Source: Holophagae bacterium (GTDB lineage: Bacteria > Acidobacteriota > Holophagae > Acanthopleuribacterales > Acanthopleuribacteraceae). Taken from it: a stretch of DNA of 64,000 bases. The notes beneath the pieces are model-generated. The model did not search any database. It was given only the letters and a program-made list of their open reading frames with translations, and had not been told where the DNA came from. The DNA lies in NCBI GenBank assembly GCA_029263455.1, contig JAJCXM010000008.1:895966-959965 (forward strand), written 5' to 3'. The position numbers and the translations under genes are program-made. Of the stretch, positions 26,557-36,075 are shown piece after piece (within the stretch, counting starts at the first letter, position 1; each line of letters starts with the position of its first letter).

Positions 26557-29523
26557 CTACAGCGGCAAAAACAACGAAACCTTTACGCCATCATTGGACG
26601 TGATATCCAGTTGGGCGTTCATTTGTTTGGCCCGTGAGCGAATGCTACTGAATCCCTTTCCAGCTGGTACTAGGGGATCGAAGCCCTTGCCGTTGTCGTG
26701 CACGACCAGATAAAAACGATTGGCATTGAGTTCAACCTCAATGTCGACCTCAGTAGCTGAGGCGTGTTTAATGATGTTGTGGATACATTCCTTGAAGATC
26801 ATGAATAGGGGATGGGCCAGATCCGCTCGCCACGATTCACCACGCAAAGTCACTTCGCGCTGGAAGCTTACCTGAATTCCTTGTCGTTTGAGACTTGAGG
26901 AGGCGAACAGGCGCATGCGTGCGATCAAGGTGCTCCACGACTCGTTTTGTTTGTCCAATGTCCAGATGATGTCGCGAAATTGTTGAATGACCTGCCGTGT
27001 CAATTCACCAATTTGTTCGAAGGCAGAGCGCGTCTCGTCCTGGCTCTTTATCTGACCTAATTGAGCCGTTTGTGCGATGTGCGTCAGGACCATACCTACA
27101 TCGTCGTGCAAATCGTCGGATATTCGCTGTTTGATACGAGCTACGGCGAGTTCCTGCCCGACACGGATTCGATAGAATCCGGCACCAATCGCAAACACAA
27201 TCAAAACAACGAGTGAATTGAACCACCAAGTCTCCCAAGGGGCGGGATCAATGACGATGGAGACATGAGCTTCATGAGGGCTCCAAGAATGCTCGTCGAT
27301 AGAAGCCTGCACACGGACGTTGTAAGTTCCGGCTCTAAGGTCCGTTAGCGGCAATTGGTGATCGCCAAGCTGCGCTAATACCCATTCGTCGCTGAGCCCC
27401 GCCACCTGAAAACGAAATCGGGTTCCGTCTTTGGGTAATGTGGACGGTGAGGAGAATTCCAAAGAGACAAAATCCTCACGATGACTAAAGCGCAGTTGAG
27501 AGGTATGCTCGATTCGGTGTTCAAGGGAAAACCGCTTAAGCTGGTCGCCTGGTCGGATTCTTTGATTGCGTACCAGTAGTTCAGTAAATAATACTTTCGG
27601 TGGTCGTGGTTCCGCGCGCATGTTCTCAGCATGGAAACGTATGATGCCCCAATGAGAACCGAAATACAGCGAGCCATCATCGGCTTTGACAAAGGCTTCG
27701 GAGTTGAATTCGGTTATAGGTAGTCCGTGGCGCCGATCAAACCTTTTGATAGCAAGGTCTTTTTCGGAGATTCGTAAGATGCCATTGTCAGTTGAGAACC
27801 AAATATGCCCAACATCGTCGGCCAAGCCTCCATACACTCTTTCTCTTTCTAGCTTCGGCAACTGAAGATATGAATCGTCGTCGATGACCCAAATTCCTTG
27901 GCCGTAGGAAGAAAGCCAAAGCCGGCCGCGACCGTCTTTGTGAACGTCCAATAACAAGCTTTTTAGAAGTGCTTCTGGAGCGTTTTGAGGGCGTTCCATC
28001 TGGTTTGAGCTTCGATCCCAATGGTATGGTCCCCCCACTCCCGCCAAGAAATAGTGCTGATCGCCCAAAGGCATGATTTCAACGAAGGGCAAGGAGGTGA
28101 CTTGAAGCGTGCGGGCTGGCGTTCCCTGAACGTATTCCATGATGCTCAGTCCACCCATCAGCATGTCACCGGAATCCTGTTCAGAAAAACAGGATATCAA
28201 ACCTGTTGACCCCTCTACTTTAGTGATCTGGTCGGCTGTCTGATTGTAGATATATGCACCCGCTGCCGTTCCAATCCATAGGTTGTCTTTTCGATCCACG
28301 TACAGCTTGTTCACAATGTCGTGGGGTAGTCTGCGGTTGCCAGGTGCATCGGGCGACAGCACTATCGGTTCATCTTTACCGAGGCGGACCACCCGATCAC
28401 TTTCAAATTCAGCCCACAATTTTCCGCTACGATCGAAGCAGAGTGAGTAGACTTGATTCTCTGCAAGACTTTGCTGTGACGAGTGACTGCCGAAGACATC
28501 AAATCGTTGACGTTCCTTTGATGCCACGTTGATTCCGTTGTTTGTGCCTAACCAGATGCGACCGGAACGGTCCTGCATCATACTCAACAAATGCGCCGAG
28601 ATAGGGAAAGGCTGGTTTGATTTGTGCCTATATGTCACAAGCGTCTGGTTGTGTTGGCTGTAACAGTTAACGCCATAATTGTCGGACGTGGCCCAAATGT
28701 TGTAGCTTTGGTCGACCATAATTTGGTTGGTGCCTAAAAAGTCGTAGCTGTCGATGGGAATCAGCGTTTGCTTGTAGTTATGAATATCGATCTTGTAAAC
28801 GCCAGCTGATGTGGTGGAATAGGCAAAGGAATCATGGATTTGTATGTCGGAGGCCTGGATGCCTGTCATTACTGGCTGAAATTCCGCTAAGTTTACATCC
28901 CATTTGAAGACACCTTTGGTACCTACAACCCAGACCCCTCCCAACGTGTCCACGTCCATTTTGTGGATGGGGTCGCTCACGCCTGCTTGGCCCGTCGCGC
29001 TCAGGTTTTCTGGCGAAAGTGGCGTGGATTTCAGATCCAAAAGCTGGGATGGTTTGCCATCAGCATCGATTTTGGCCAGCCAATCCTTACCAGCGAGCCA
29101 CAAACTGCCCGGTCCGTCGCAGGCCAACGTTGCCGGGGCGCTAAAGTCTTGCAAGTGCGGCAAATACGCGACTTGACCGGTCCTAATGTCTACCCAACCT
29201 ACCTCTTTCCCGCGCGTCATGAATACTAATTGGTCGCCAGACGCTTCTAACTCAATGATCATTTTTTGGAACGGACTGCGGTCCGGTTCAAAGACAAGGT
29301 CCGCATCGAATCGGTGACCATTGAAGCGCGCCAGACCGGCAGGGCTACCGGCCCATATGAAACCAAATGAATCTTCCGCTAGAGCCAGCACGGACGACAC
29401 AGGAAGGCCTTGCTCAGTGGTGAGGTGATCAAAGGCAATTTGTGCAGGCGAATAGGCGCAAAAACTGACCAAAAACGTCGTCAATACCTGTGATATCAAC
29501 CGAAAATGGGAGTATTGCATCAT
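26557..29523 (-). CDS. Reg_prop/Y_Y_Y sensor histidine kinase (HisKA_3 type)
   Basis: With the ATG at 29523 the protein is about 988 residues. After a signal peptide (SQVLTTFLVSFCAYSPAQ) come two-component-regulator propeller repeats forming a predicted periplasmic beta-propeller (units such as DSFGFIWAGSPAGLARFNG and DRSGRIWLGTNNGINVASK), a Y_Y_Y domain (about 690-770) and a transmembrane helix (VVLIVFAIGAGFY). The kinase follows, with H-box RISDDLHDDVG, N-box ECIHNIIKHASATEV and G-box DNGKGFD. An in-frame upstream extension overlaps the regulator gene and lacks a signal peptide, so it is rejected. AAGG precedes this ATG. It follows the regulator gene by five bases, so the pair is co-transcribed. 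The signal may be a polysaccharide or other extracellular ligand, as in similar sensors. Confidence 0.92.
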   Translation of the reverse strand: MMQYSHFRLISQVLTTFLVSFCAYSPAQIAFDHLTTEQGLPVSSVLALAEDSFGFIWAGSPAGLARFNGHRFDADLVFEPDRSPFQKMIIELEASGDQLVFMTRGKEVGWVDIRTGQVAYLPHLQDFSAPATLACDGPGSLWLAGKDWLAKIDADGKPSQLLDLKSTPLSPENLSATGQAGVSDPIHKMDVDTLGGVWVVGTKGVFKWDVNLAEFQPVMTGIQASDIQIHDSFAYSTTSAGVYKIDIHNYKQTLIPIDSYDFLGTNQIMVDQSYNIWATSDNYGVNCYSQHNQTLVTYRHKSNQPFPISAHLLSMMQDRSGRIWLGTNNGINVASKERQRFDVFGSHSSQQSLAENQVYSLCFDRSGKLWAEFESDRVVRLGKDEPIVLSPDAPGNRRLPHDIVNKLYVDRKDNLWIGTAAGAYIYNQTADQITKVEGSTGLISCFSEQDSGDMLMGGLSIMEYVQGTPARTLQVTSLPFVEIMPLGDQHYFLAGVGGPYHWDRSSNQMERPQNAPEALLKSLLLDVHKDGRGRLWLSSYGQGIWVIDDDSYLQLPKLERERVYGGLADDVGHIWFSTDNGILRISEKDLAIKRFDRRHGLPITEFNSEAFVKADDGSLYFGSHWGIIRFHAENMRAEPRPPKVLFTELLVRNQRIRPGDQLKRFSLEHRIEHTSQLRFSHREDFVSLEFSSPSTLPKDGTRFRFQVAGLSDEWVLAQLGDHQLPLTDLRAGTYNVRVQASIDEHSWSPHEAHVSIVIDPAPWETWWFNSLVVLIVFAIGAGFYRIRVGQELAVARIKQRISDDLHDDVGMVLTHIAQTAQLGQIKSQDETRSAFEQIGELTRQVIQQFRDIIWTLDKQNESWSTLIARMRLFASSSLKRQGIQVSFQREVTLRGESWRADLAHPLFMIFKECIHNIIKHASATEVDIEVELNANRFYLVVHDNGKGFDPLVPAGKGFSSIRSRAKQMNAQLDITSNDGVKVSLFLPL

Positions 29524-29528
29524 GGGCC

Positions 29529-30188
29529 TTAAAGGATGCGATCGCCTAGACGATAAATGTCGCCTTTCGAATGGACATTCAACTTGCGGTAGATCCGTTT
29601 TATATGAGAGTGAATGGTGCCAATCGAAACACACAGTCGATCGGCAATCTCTTTATAGCTGAGACCATCAAGAATGGCAGCCACTACTTCCTTTTGGCGA
29701 CTGGTAAGATCGGATTCCTCTTCCCGCGTGACTTGGCGTTCGGGGTGGAAGTGTTTGACCACCTTCATGGCGATTTGAGGTGTCATAGCCGCGCCTCCTT
29801 CCCTCAGCAGGAGGAGCGTCGTTATCAGTTCATCTAAAGGGCTGGACTTGAGCAGATAACCTGATGCACCGGCCTGCAGCGCCTTGAATATGTAGTCCCA
29901 ATTTTCGTAAATCGTAAGCATAACCACGTCTGTATCCGGCCAACGGTCGCGAATCATTGTAGCCCCACGGATTCCGTTCATTCCTGGTAATTCGATATCA
30001 AGCAACGCCACATCCAGCTGCTGAATGTCCCGTGCATCCCACAAGAAATGCTCCATGCTGTCAGAGGCAATGACGACGTCAAATAGAGGCTGAGACTCCA
30101 ATATTTCTTTGAGTAATTCTCGATAGCGATGATCGTCTTCGACAATAGCTACTTTCATTAGAAACCGACCTTGATTGCTGTTATTCAT
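29529..30188 (-). CDS. NarL/LuxR-type response regulator
   Basis: The 219-residue protein has a receiver domain with acidic pocket VEDD, phosphoacceptor Asp in LDVALLDIELPGMNG and the Lys in GYLLKSSPLDELI. A LuxR-type helix-turn-helix follows (LTSRQKEVVAAILDGLSYKE, then IADRLCVSIGTIHSHIKRIY). It is the partner of the sensor kinase just downstream. The ATG at 30188 has TAGGTCA upstream; an internal ATG at 30158 (MKVAIVEDD) is a possible alternative that matches the usual start of the domain. It should activate target promoters when phosphorylated, and none can be named. Confidence 0.92.
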   Translation of the reverse strand: MNNSNQGRFLMKVAIVEDDHRYRELLKEILESQPLFDVVIASDSMEHFLWDARDIQQLDVALLDIELPGMNGIRGATMIRDRWPDTDVVMLTIYENWDYIFKALQAGASGYLLKSSPLDELITTLLLLREGGAAMTPQIAMKVVKHFHPERQVTREEESDLTSRQKEVVAAILDGLSYKEIADRLCVSIGTIHSHIKRIYRKLNVHSKGDIYRLGDRIL

Positions 30189-30360
30189 ATTGTGACCTAA
30201 TTGGGTCTCTTTAGGCTGTACAAATATGAGAATACCCAGTTTTGGGCCAGGGCGTCCGAGGTAAGGACTAGTTCAGGATTGATTATTACCATCGCCATGA
30301 GGGACAAAACGCTGACCAGATTTGAGTCACTAATGATGTAATGGCTCCTATCTGTCTTGT

Positions 30361-31386
30361 CTAGAGTGGAAAGGGATCGCTCGCGTTTAAGGTGGCCGGA
30401 GGCCAGGGGAGGTAGACGCCTTGGTCTCGGTTCACGCTGACGTCCTGACTAGGTGCCAATCCAAACAAGCGTTTGAACTCGCGGCTGAATTGCGATGCGC
30501 TTTTGTACCCTACCCGGTAAGCCGCTTCCCCTGCATTGGCTCCTTCGTGCAGCATGAATGCTCGAGCGCAGTGCAATCGCAACGACTTGACATAGTGTAG
30601 AGGTGACATGTCGGTTACCGCTTTGAAGTGGCGGTGGAATGAGGAGGCGCTCATGTGCGCTTCAGAAGCCAATGTTGCGATGTCCCAATTTCGTTGCACC
30701 GACTCGTGAATCTGAGCCAGCACGCGAGCGATCTGAGTGCGGTGTCCCCGGCCCTGGACCAGGCTTCGCAGGGCAAGCCCTTGAGGACCTCTTAGTACGC
30801 GGTAGTGTATTTCGCGGACGATTTGTGGCCCCAAAATTTTGGCGGTCTCGGTATGGCGGCTGGCCTCTAACAATCGAATGACGGCGTCGATTAGAAGCTC
30901 ATCGATGGGCGTGATATGGATGCCGTGATTTGGCTGCTTTTTCCCTGTGAATGGGCCGATCTGTGCCAACAGGTCGGTAACGATCAGTGGTTGGATAGCG
31001 ATTTTCACTGCCAGATATGGATTTTTGATGGACACATCGACGATTTCGCCTTCGATGGGTAAGGGAATCGACAGTACAAGCATGTGCTTGGCGTCGTAGC
31101 GATATGTTTTTCCTCCGGCATAAAGCTGTTTGCTGCCTTGAGCCGCGAAAACGAATTGAGGGTCGTATAAGACCGGGGCACGGTTCCTTGGTTTTGTGGC
31201 TCGCAAGTGAGTCACATGCTTTACAGGCGAAAGGGTGATGCCTTCAGATGGCGTTACACTTTTGATGGCTTCGATGAATTGTGTGTGGAGGGACGCGTCG
31301 ATCACAGTTACCTCAATGAACTCTTTGCTTGGTATTGAAACAAACAAGGGCTCTTGAATCCATCCCTTGGCAGGAATAGGCAACAC
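30361..31386 (-). CDS. AraC-family transcriptional regulator
   Basis: The 341-residue protein has an AraC-type N-terminal domain (about 40-195, FVFAAQGSKQLYAGGKTYRY) and two C-terminal helix-turn-helix units (NWDIATLASEAHMSASSFHR; AGEAAYRVGYKSASQFSREF). Family relatives of this type often sit next to, and regulate, aldo/keto reductase or dehydrogenase genes. Here the gene is divergent from an aldo/keto reductase with only 71 bases between the starts, which suggests direct control. About 30 residues precede the conserved N-terminus, so the true start could be further in. Confidence 0.9.
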   Translation of the reverse strand: MLPIPAKGWIQEPLFVSIPSKEFIEVTVIDASLHTQFIEAIKSVTPSEGITLSPVKHVTHLRATKPRNRAPVLYDPQFVFAAQGSKQLYAGGKTYRYDAKHMLVLSIPLPIEGEIVDVSIKNPYLAVKIAIQPLIVTDLLAQIGPFTGKKQPNHGIHITPIDELLIDAVIRLLEASRHTETAKILGPQIVREIHYRVLRGPQGLALRSLVQGRGHRTQIARVLAQIHESVQRNWDIATLASEAHMSASSFHRHFKAVTDMSPLHYVKSLRLHCARAFMLHEGANAGEAAYRVGYKSASQFSREFKRLFGLAPSQDVSVNRDQGVYLPWPPATLNASDPFPL

Positions 31387-31457
31387 TTTCGCAGGATCGT
31401 GTATTCACCCTGGTGGGTCCGAATCCTAGAATAATGCAAACAACAAGGAGGTTGGAA

Positions 31458-32438
31458 ATGAAGACGTTAACTATAGGAAGCCAATCATTGGTGCGTGTGG
31501 GCTTGGGCTGCATGGGCATGTCCGATTTTTATGGCCCCACCGACGAAGCTGAATGCATTCGCGTCATTCATCACGCACTTGATCAGGGCATTCAAATGTT
31601 AGATACAGCCGATATGTATGGTCCTTGGACAAATGAAAGATTACTTGGCAAAGCCTTGCGAGACAGGCGTGAACAAGCGTTTCTGGCAACAAAATTTGGC
31701 GTTGTTAGGCAAGAAGATGGTGCGTTTATGGGGATCGATGGTCGGCCTGAGTACGTATTAAAGTCCTGCGACGACAGCCTCAAAAGGCTCGGTGTCGATC
31801 ATATCGATTTGTATTATCAACACCGTGTCGATCCTCAAGTCGATATTGAAGAAACCGTAGGTGCCATGGCGCGCTTAGTTGAGGCTGGCAAAGTCCGTTA
31901 CCTTGGACTGTCGGAAGCTCATCCTAATACGTTACGACGAGCACACAAGGTGCACGCTATAGCCGCGCTACAATCCGAGTACTCTTTGTGGAGTAGGGAT
32001 CCTGAACTCGGGCACTTACAGGCTTGCCGCGAGTTGGGCGTCGTTTGTGTGGCTTATAGCCCACTTGGCCGTGGGTTTTTGACGGGTAAGCTCCCTAATC
32101 CGGGCGCATTGTCAGATGGCGATTATCGCAAGACTGCACCGAGAATGAGTGGTTCCAATCTTGCCGAAAACCAAAAGTTTGTCGACGAATTGGGCCGCCT
32201 TGCCAAGGAACACGGCTGTACAACGGCACAATTGGCTTTGGCCTGGGTCCTGGCTCAGTTGCCGCAAATAATGGCCATTCCAGGAACCACCAAATCACAT
32301 CGAATTGATGAGAACCTGGCCGCGTTAACGGTTTCGTTGGGCGCATCAGAGCTTGAAAAATTGAATGAGTTGGCGCCTCTAGGCGTTGCGGCAGGTGAAC
32401 GCTACGATGAGTACGGGATGGCAATCGTCAATGGTTGA
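31458..32438 (+). CDS. Aldo/keto reductase
   Basis: The 326-residue protein is a complete aldo/keto reductase of the AKR11/13-like group: LVRVGLGCMGMSDFYGP, the Asp/Tyr catalytic region LDTADMYGPWTNERLLGKAL, the catalytic Lys (FLATKFG), HIDLYYQHRVDPQVDIEETV and the NADPH-binding end AIPGTTKSHRIDENLAAL. It should reduce aldehydes or ketones with NADPH. The ATG at 31458 has AAGGAGG upstream and is preferred over an in-frame start 15 codons earlier. It is divergent from the AraC gene. Confidence 0.94.
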   Translation: MKTLTIGSQSLVRVGLGCMGMSDFYGPTDEAECIRVIHHALDQGIQMLDTADMYGPWTNERLLGKALRDRREQAFLATKFGVVRQEDGAFMGIDGRPEYVLKSCDDSLKRLGVDHIDLYYQHRVDPQVDIEETVGAMARLVEAGKVRYLGLSEAHPNTLRRAHKVHAIAALQSEYSLWSRDPELGHLQACRELGVVCVAYSPLGRGFLTGKLPNPGALSDGDYRKTAPRMSGSNLAENQKFVDELGRLAKEHGCTTAQLALAWVLAQLPQIMAIPGTTKSHRIDENLAALTVSLGASELEKLNELAPLGVAAGERYDEYGMAIVNG

Positions 32439-32988
32439 TTGATGTTTATTCAATGACAATTCATCGAGCATCATCTGGTTCTTTGCAACTGGTAATTGGA
32501 AGAGATCTTGTTTGGCGATCTATTAATCGCGCCGACAAATTCCTTGTTTGGGAATTGGTTCGACGACCAATTGTTCAGCCGTCCCGGTTGCACTGGCTTG
32601 GTTTTAGTGAATTAGTTAGCGGCTTCCAATGGTCTAAGAGATACAAACCGAAACGCGAAGAGGCGTTTCAATTCAACGTTGCTATTGGATGATGATCGAA
32701 GTTTCTTGCATAAAACAATACCCCTTCTTGCTCCTGAACCAACTTAGACCGGCGTTACTAAGTTCTGCGTATTGACAGATTCCCTTAGGCTCATTTTCTT
32801 GCACAGCAGAGCAAGGAAAAGTCACCTGGGTTTTTGAGCTAGCCCACTTTCGAATATTGATTGGCAGGACGATGGTCAGATCCAACTAATTGATTGATGA
32901 TCCGGCGCAATGTTAAGAATTATTTACATCAAGGCGAAAATAGATTACACTGTGTGTGGTTAGTTATACATTTCTTAAGGAGACGTTG
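32439..32988 (+). other. Intergenic region, no convincing gene, promoter at its end
   Basis: About 550 bases separate the reductase from the next gene. An 85-codon open frame starting at 32435 overlaps the reductase stop but has no recognisable domain and is rich in Arg and Trp, so I regard it as chance. Apart from a promoter-like pair near 32923-32951, I see nothing. Confidence 0.6.
32923..32951 (+). promoter_or_regulatory. Candidate sigma-70 promoter for the membrane protein/XRE pair
   Basis: TTTACA (32923-32928) and TACACT (32946-32951) are separated by 17 bases, 37 bases before the ATG at 32989. Both boxes deviate moderately from consensus. The downstream XRE regulator may act here, but no clear palindrome was found. 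Confidence 0.4.
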
Positions 32989-33402
32989 ATGCCATATAGA
33001 GAGAAGATTGCTTGGTTGTCGCTGATTGCAATGGCCGTTACTTTTGGTCCCTATTTCGTGGTTGTTGGCACGGCGGAACCCATGGGAATGCTGCCATATT
33101 TACGTTTGTTTGGCATTGCCGCGCTTGCTCAGATGCTCATCCTGGGCTTTGGCCATCTGTATTTTCGATGGATGTCACCCGAAGAGGCGCGTTTGCCGAT
33201 GGATGAGAGGGATCGTGCGATTATGTTTCGCTCGATCACGAATGCTTATTATGTCCTCATTGTCGGTATGATTTTGGTGGGCTGCGTCATGCCATTCAAC
33301 TCCAGCGGATGGTCGATCATCAATGCTGCCATCTTTATGATCGTTGCTGCCGAAGTTGTTCACTACGGGTTAGTTGTGGTGTGTTATCGCAGGCATACAT
33401 AA
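32989..33402 (+). CDS. Four-helix membrane protein paired with an XRE regulator
   Basis: The 137-residue protein has four transmembrane helices (WLSLIAMAVTFGPYFVVVG; LFGIAALAQMLILGFGHLYF; YYVLIVGMILVGCVMPF; IINAAIFMIVAAEVVHYGLV) and a charged loop PMDERDRAIMFRS between the second and third. The loop is typical of small membrane proteins encoded beside compact Cro-type regulators. AAGGAGA precedes the ATG at 32989; an in-frame start 11 codons upstream is less likely. It overlaps the next gene by one base. Function unknown. Confidence 0.85.
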   Translation: MPYREKIAWLSLIAMAVTFGPYFVVVGTAEPMGMLPYLRLFGIAALAQMLILGFGHLYFRWMSPEEARLPMDERDRAIMFRSITNAYYVLIVGMILVGCVMPFNSSGWSIINAAIFMIVAAEVVHYGLVVVCYRRHT

Positions 33403-33623
33403 TGGATGGATCGTTATCTAATCGCGTTCGAACCCTTCGTTTTCTAAACGGGGAAATGACCCAAAGCGAACTGGGTCAACGTATTGGTGTCACGAGGCAA
33501 ACGATTGCTGCGATCGAAGCTGGAAAATATTCACCGTCGTTGGAAGCCGCTTTTCGAATTGCCCAGGTCTTCAATGTGGCACTAGAGGACGTGTTCCAAT
33601 GGAAGACTGATGCCAATGGTTGA
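33402..33623 (+). CDS. Small XRE-family transcriptional regulator
   Basis: The 73-residue protein is essentially one helix-turn-helix domain: NRVRTLRFLNGEMTQSELGQ, IGVTRQTIAAIEAGKYSPSL and AFRIAQVFNVALEDVFQ. This is the compact Cro/CI type often paired with a small membrane protein. The ATG overlaps the stop of the preceding gene (TAATGG), so translation is coupled. A longer in-frame upstream extension runs through that membrane gene and is rejected. It probably represses its own operon. Confidence 0.9.
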   Translation: MDGSLSNRVRTLRFLNGEMTQSELGQRIGVTRQTIAAIEAGKYSPSLEAAFRIAQVFNVALEDVFQWKTDANG

Positions 33624-33708
33624 GCTGTTACTTAGTGAGTAACTACACAACCAGCTCAACGAATTTCTGCTATGTTTGCGGGATCGATATTGTTAGCTGG
33701 CGGTGGAT

Positions 33709-34182
33709 ATGGCAGATCATGAAGGTGGGTGCGTGTGCGGAGAGGTTCGATTTAAGCTGACTGACACACCGTTAATCGTACATTGTTGTCACTGTCGATG
33801 GTGCCAAAGGGAAACAGGCTCGGCGTTTGCCCTGAATGCCATGATCGAAAGCAATCGCATTGTCACGCTCAATGGCCATCCTGAAAAAGTGAAGATCCCA
33901 TCTGAAAGTGGCAAGGGCCAAAAGATATTACGCTGTCCAACCTGTCGCATAGCCCTTTGGAGCCACTACGCCGGAGCCGATGAAGCACTCAGTTTTGTGC
34001 GAGTGGGAACCTTAGACTCACCTGATCAACTTCCCCCCGACGCGCATATCTTCACCAGTTCCAGACAATCCTGGCTTAAGGTTAGCGACGGTAAACCTGA
34101 ATTCTTGGAGTTTTATCGCAAGCGCGATGTGTGGAGAAAAGAAGCCCTTGAGCGCTTGCAAATCTTGATGGGTAAAGCATGA
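33709..34182 (+). CDS. GFA-family zinc protein
   Basis: The 157-residue protein has the GFA/CENP-V zinc-binding pattern: GGCVCGEVRF, HCCHCRWCQRETGSAF and LRCPTCRIALWSH, i.e. Cys-x-Cys, Cys-x2-Cys and Cys-x2-Cys. The family is named after glutathione-dependent formaldehyde-activating enzyme, but the activity of most members is unproven. A GTG two codons upstream is possible. The stop overlaps the yaiI ATG by four bases. A second GFA protein lies at 36834. Confidence 0.88.
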   Translation: MADHEGGCVCGEVRFKLTDTPLIVHCCHCRWCQRETGSAFALNAMIESNRIVTLNGHPEKVKIPSESGKGQKILRCPTCRIALWSHYAGADEALSFVRVGTLDSPDQLPPDAHIFTSSRQSWLKVSDGKPEFLEFYRKRDVWRKEALERLQILMGKA

Positions 34183-34640
34183 ACATTTGGATGGATGCGG
34201 ATGCCTGTCCTCGCGGAGCCAAGGACCTCTTGTATCGAGCGGCCAAACGAGAATCGATTCCGCTGATTTTGGTCGCCAACCAGGAAATGGGTATTCCTAA
34301 GAGCGCCTGGATTAGTAAAGTAATCGTGGAACAGGGGTTTGATATCGCCGATGCCTATATCACCGATCATGTTGAAGAAGGGGACTTGGTCATTACGGCA
34401 GATATTCCCCTTGCAGCTAACGTAGTGGATAAGGGGGCGATTGCCCTTGATCCGCGGGGTCTTATTTACGACGAGGAAAACGTCAAAGAAAAACTGGCTA
34501 CCCGTAATTTATTGGCGTCGCTTCGTGATGAAGGCATGATGGGCGGAGGGCCACCGCCTTATCAGGCGAGTGATCGCCACAAATTTGCCTCCGCACTAAA
34601 TGTCACTCTTCAACGTCTGAAGAAAGAACAGCAAGCCTAA
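34179..34640 (+). CDS. yaiI: YaiI/YqxD family protein (UPF0178)
   Basis: The 153-residue protein matches the UPF0178 family: NIWMDADACPRGAKDLLYRA at the N-terminus, DHVEEGDLVITADIPLAANV in the middle and the C-terminal GMMGGGPPPYQASDRHKFAS. The conserved Asp residues (DADACP, TADIPL) resemble a PIN-like nuclease fold, but no function is established. It is coupled to the GFA gene by an ATGA overlap. Confidence 0.93.
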   Translation: MNIWMDADACPRGAKDLLYRAAKRESIPLILVANQEMGIPKSAWISKVIVEQGFDIADAYITDHVEEGDLVITADIPLAANVVDKGAIALDPRGLIYDEENVKEKLATRNLLASLRDEGMMGGGPPPYQASDRHKFASALNVTLQRLKKEQQA

Positions 34641-35163
34641 GTCGATCAGTTCTGTAAGACCTTTCAACGTTGCCTTACAATTGCGACCAAAGACTCCACC
34701 ATACGACAGCTACCGATGTGCCGGCCAGGATCGCTCCGTCGGCAAAGATGGGAAGAGCAATTATGCGCCCAGCCACTTTGCCGGCTGATTTGGCTGTCCT
34801 TGAAGGTCCTGACGCCACTGCGTTTTGTTCCTGAGCTGCCGTAAATGTTCGAAGGTTATGGGCTTGGATGATGGATAGTTACGTTGTTGGATTAGACAGG
34901 GGAGTGGGATAGCTAACGATGATGAATTATTGCCAGTTGTATCTCGTCTCGAATGCATGAACAAAATGAGTGACACAGAAATTATCGCGATCAAGGTGAT
35001 GAACTTTGTGCGTCTCAATGGCTGGTTCCCGAGCCGAAGTGGCGTTTGTCGTTAATTCTTTTCTTGTGATTCTCATCGACATGGGTAGCGTCGTCTATCC
35101 CCCAAACCTCGGTATTTTTCACCCTTTATAAGCTTCACACACATGAGCCTTCGGCACTTGTTG
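34641..35163 (-). other. Intergenic region with doubtful minus-strand small membrane-protein frames
   Basis: No confident gene is present. On the minus strand a TTG-started frame (34761-35018, 85 codons) opens with a hydrophobic helix (FITLIAIISVSLILF). In another frame an open stretch without a normal start ends at 34676 and contains a membrane-like segment (IIALPIFADGAILAGTSVAV). The two frames overlap, so this might be a small membrane-protein gene broken by a frameshift, but chance is equally possible. Confidence 0.3.
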
Positions 35164-36075
35164 TTATGGCCAGGTAATCTTTAATTTGTCCGGTGAACTG
35201 GTCTGTACGCGGCGATTGACGACACCTGGGTTTAAAGCGTGACCTCCAACTTGCACAGATATGTTCTGTAATTCGTCGATCACATAAATCGGCAGCACCG
35301 GCCCGTTAAGAAAACGAGTTACAGCGGGATTGGGGATTTGACTTGCTGGATTAGTAGGGTGGGCGATGGTACGTGAGACTAGGGAGCCTGGTCCGAAGCG
35401 AAAGGATCCAACTGGGTCTGAATAGGTGCCTGTAGCTGTCATGTTCTGATTTATGGGTTGAGCCGCGTTTTCTGTGACTGCAGCGCCCGCATAGATAGCG
35501 TCTAGTCGATTGCCAAACTGATCATTCACAGCGACGTCCAGAGAAATGACGTGCCAGCTGATCAGCTTAACTTGATCTGCCGTAAGCGGCCCGAACCATG
35601 CAGGTGTTGTACTGGCATCTGTGGCTAAATTGAGGCCGCTGACCGTGCCGTCATAAACAGGGTGTGGTGTGGCGATTGCCGCAGGAATGACGACCACTAC
35701 ATTTGTGCTAGCCAGCACTTGGGCCCCGTCTTGGGCTTCTATTTGTGTATCACCGTTTGCCAGGTTACTTGGCGTCGCCGATAGACCCTTGACGTCAAAA
35801 GTAATCGTGCCATCGGCGGGATTGCGAACAATGTTTTGAATGCTTACTCGTGCATTACCAGTAATGACAAGTTGAACGGACTGAGCTTTAGCCTTTGGTA
35901 TGACCGAAAGGATGACTGTTTTTGAGGTAACCGTGGAGAGATTAAGCGGCAAGGTGTAGCCGGTAGTGACCGAATTTGTCGAAAAGGAGCCGCTCGCTTC
36001 CTGCGACTGGCAGGCAGCGAGGTTGAACAGTAGTAGCGCGAACGATAGTCTTGTGGCAGCTTTTGGCAATTGCAT
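35164..36075 (-). CDS. Hypothetical lipoprotein
   Basis: The 303-residue protein has a lipobox near residue 22 (LLLFNLAAC) and no transmembrane helix after that. The mature part is Ala/Thr/Val-rich and beta-like (KTVILSVIPKAKAQSVQLVI; VQVGGHALNPGVVNRRV). Repeated VVIP and ITGN elements suggest one or two Ig-like folds. I recognise no family. The gene is isolated and surrounded by noncoding spacers. Confidence 0.75.
   Translation of the reverse strand: MQLPKAATRLSFALLLFNLAACQSQEASGSFSTNSVTTGYTLPLNLSTVTSKTVILSVIPKAKAQSVQLVITGNARVSIQNIVRNPADGTITFDVKGLSATPSNLANGDTQIEAQDGAQVLASTNVVVVIPAAIATPHPVYDGTVSGLNLATDASTTPAWFGPLTADQVKLISWHVISLDVAVNDQFGNRLDAIYAGAAVTENAAQPINQNMTATGTYSDPVGSFRFGPGSLVSRTIAHPTNPASQIPNPAVTRFLNGPVLPIYVIDELQNISVQVGGHALNPGVVNRRVQTSSPDKLKITWP

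Noticed and set aside
30624..30900. Plus-strand frame opposite the AraC regulator
   Set aside because: It lies within the well-supported AraC gene and its Arg/Gly-rich product is typical of antisense frames.
32435..32692. 85-codon open frame after the aldo/keto reductase
   Set aside because: No domain, Arg/Trp-rich, poor start context and overlap with the reductase stop; probably chance.
35018..35163. Short frame beginning near 35091 on the minus strand
   Set aside because: About 50 codons, no ribosome-binding site worth naming and no motif.
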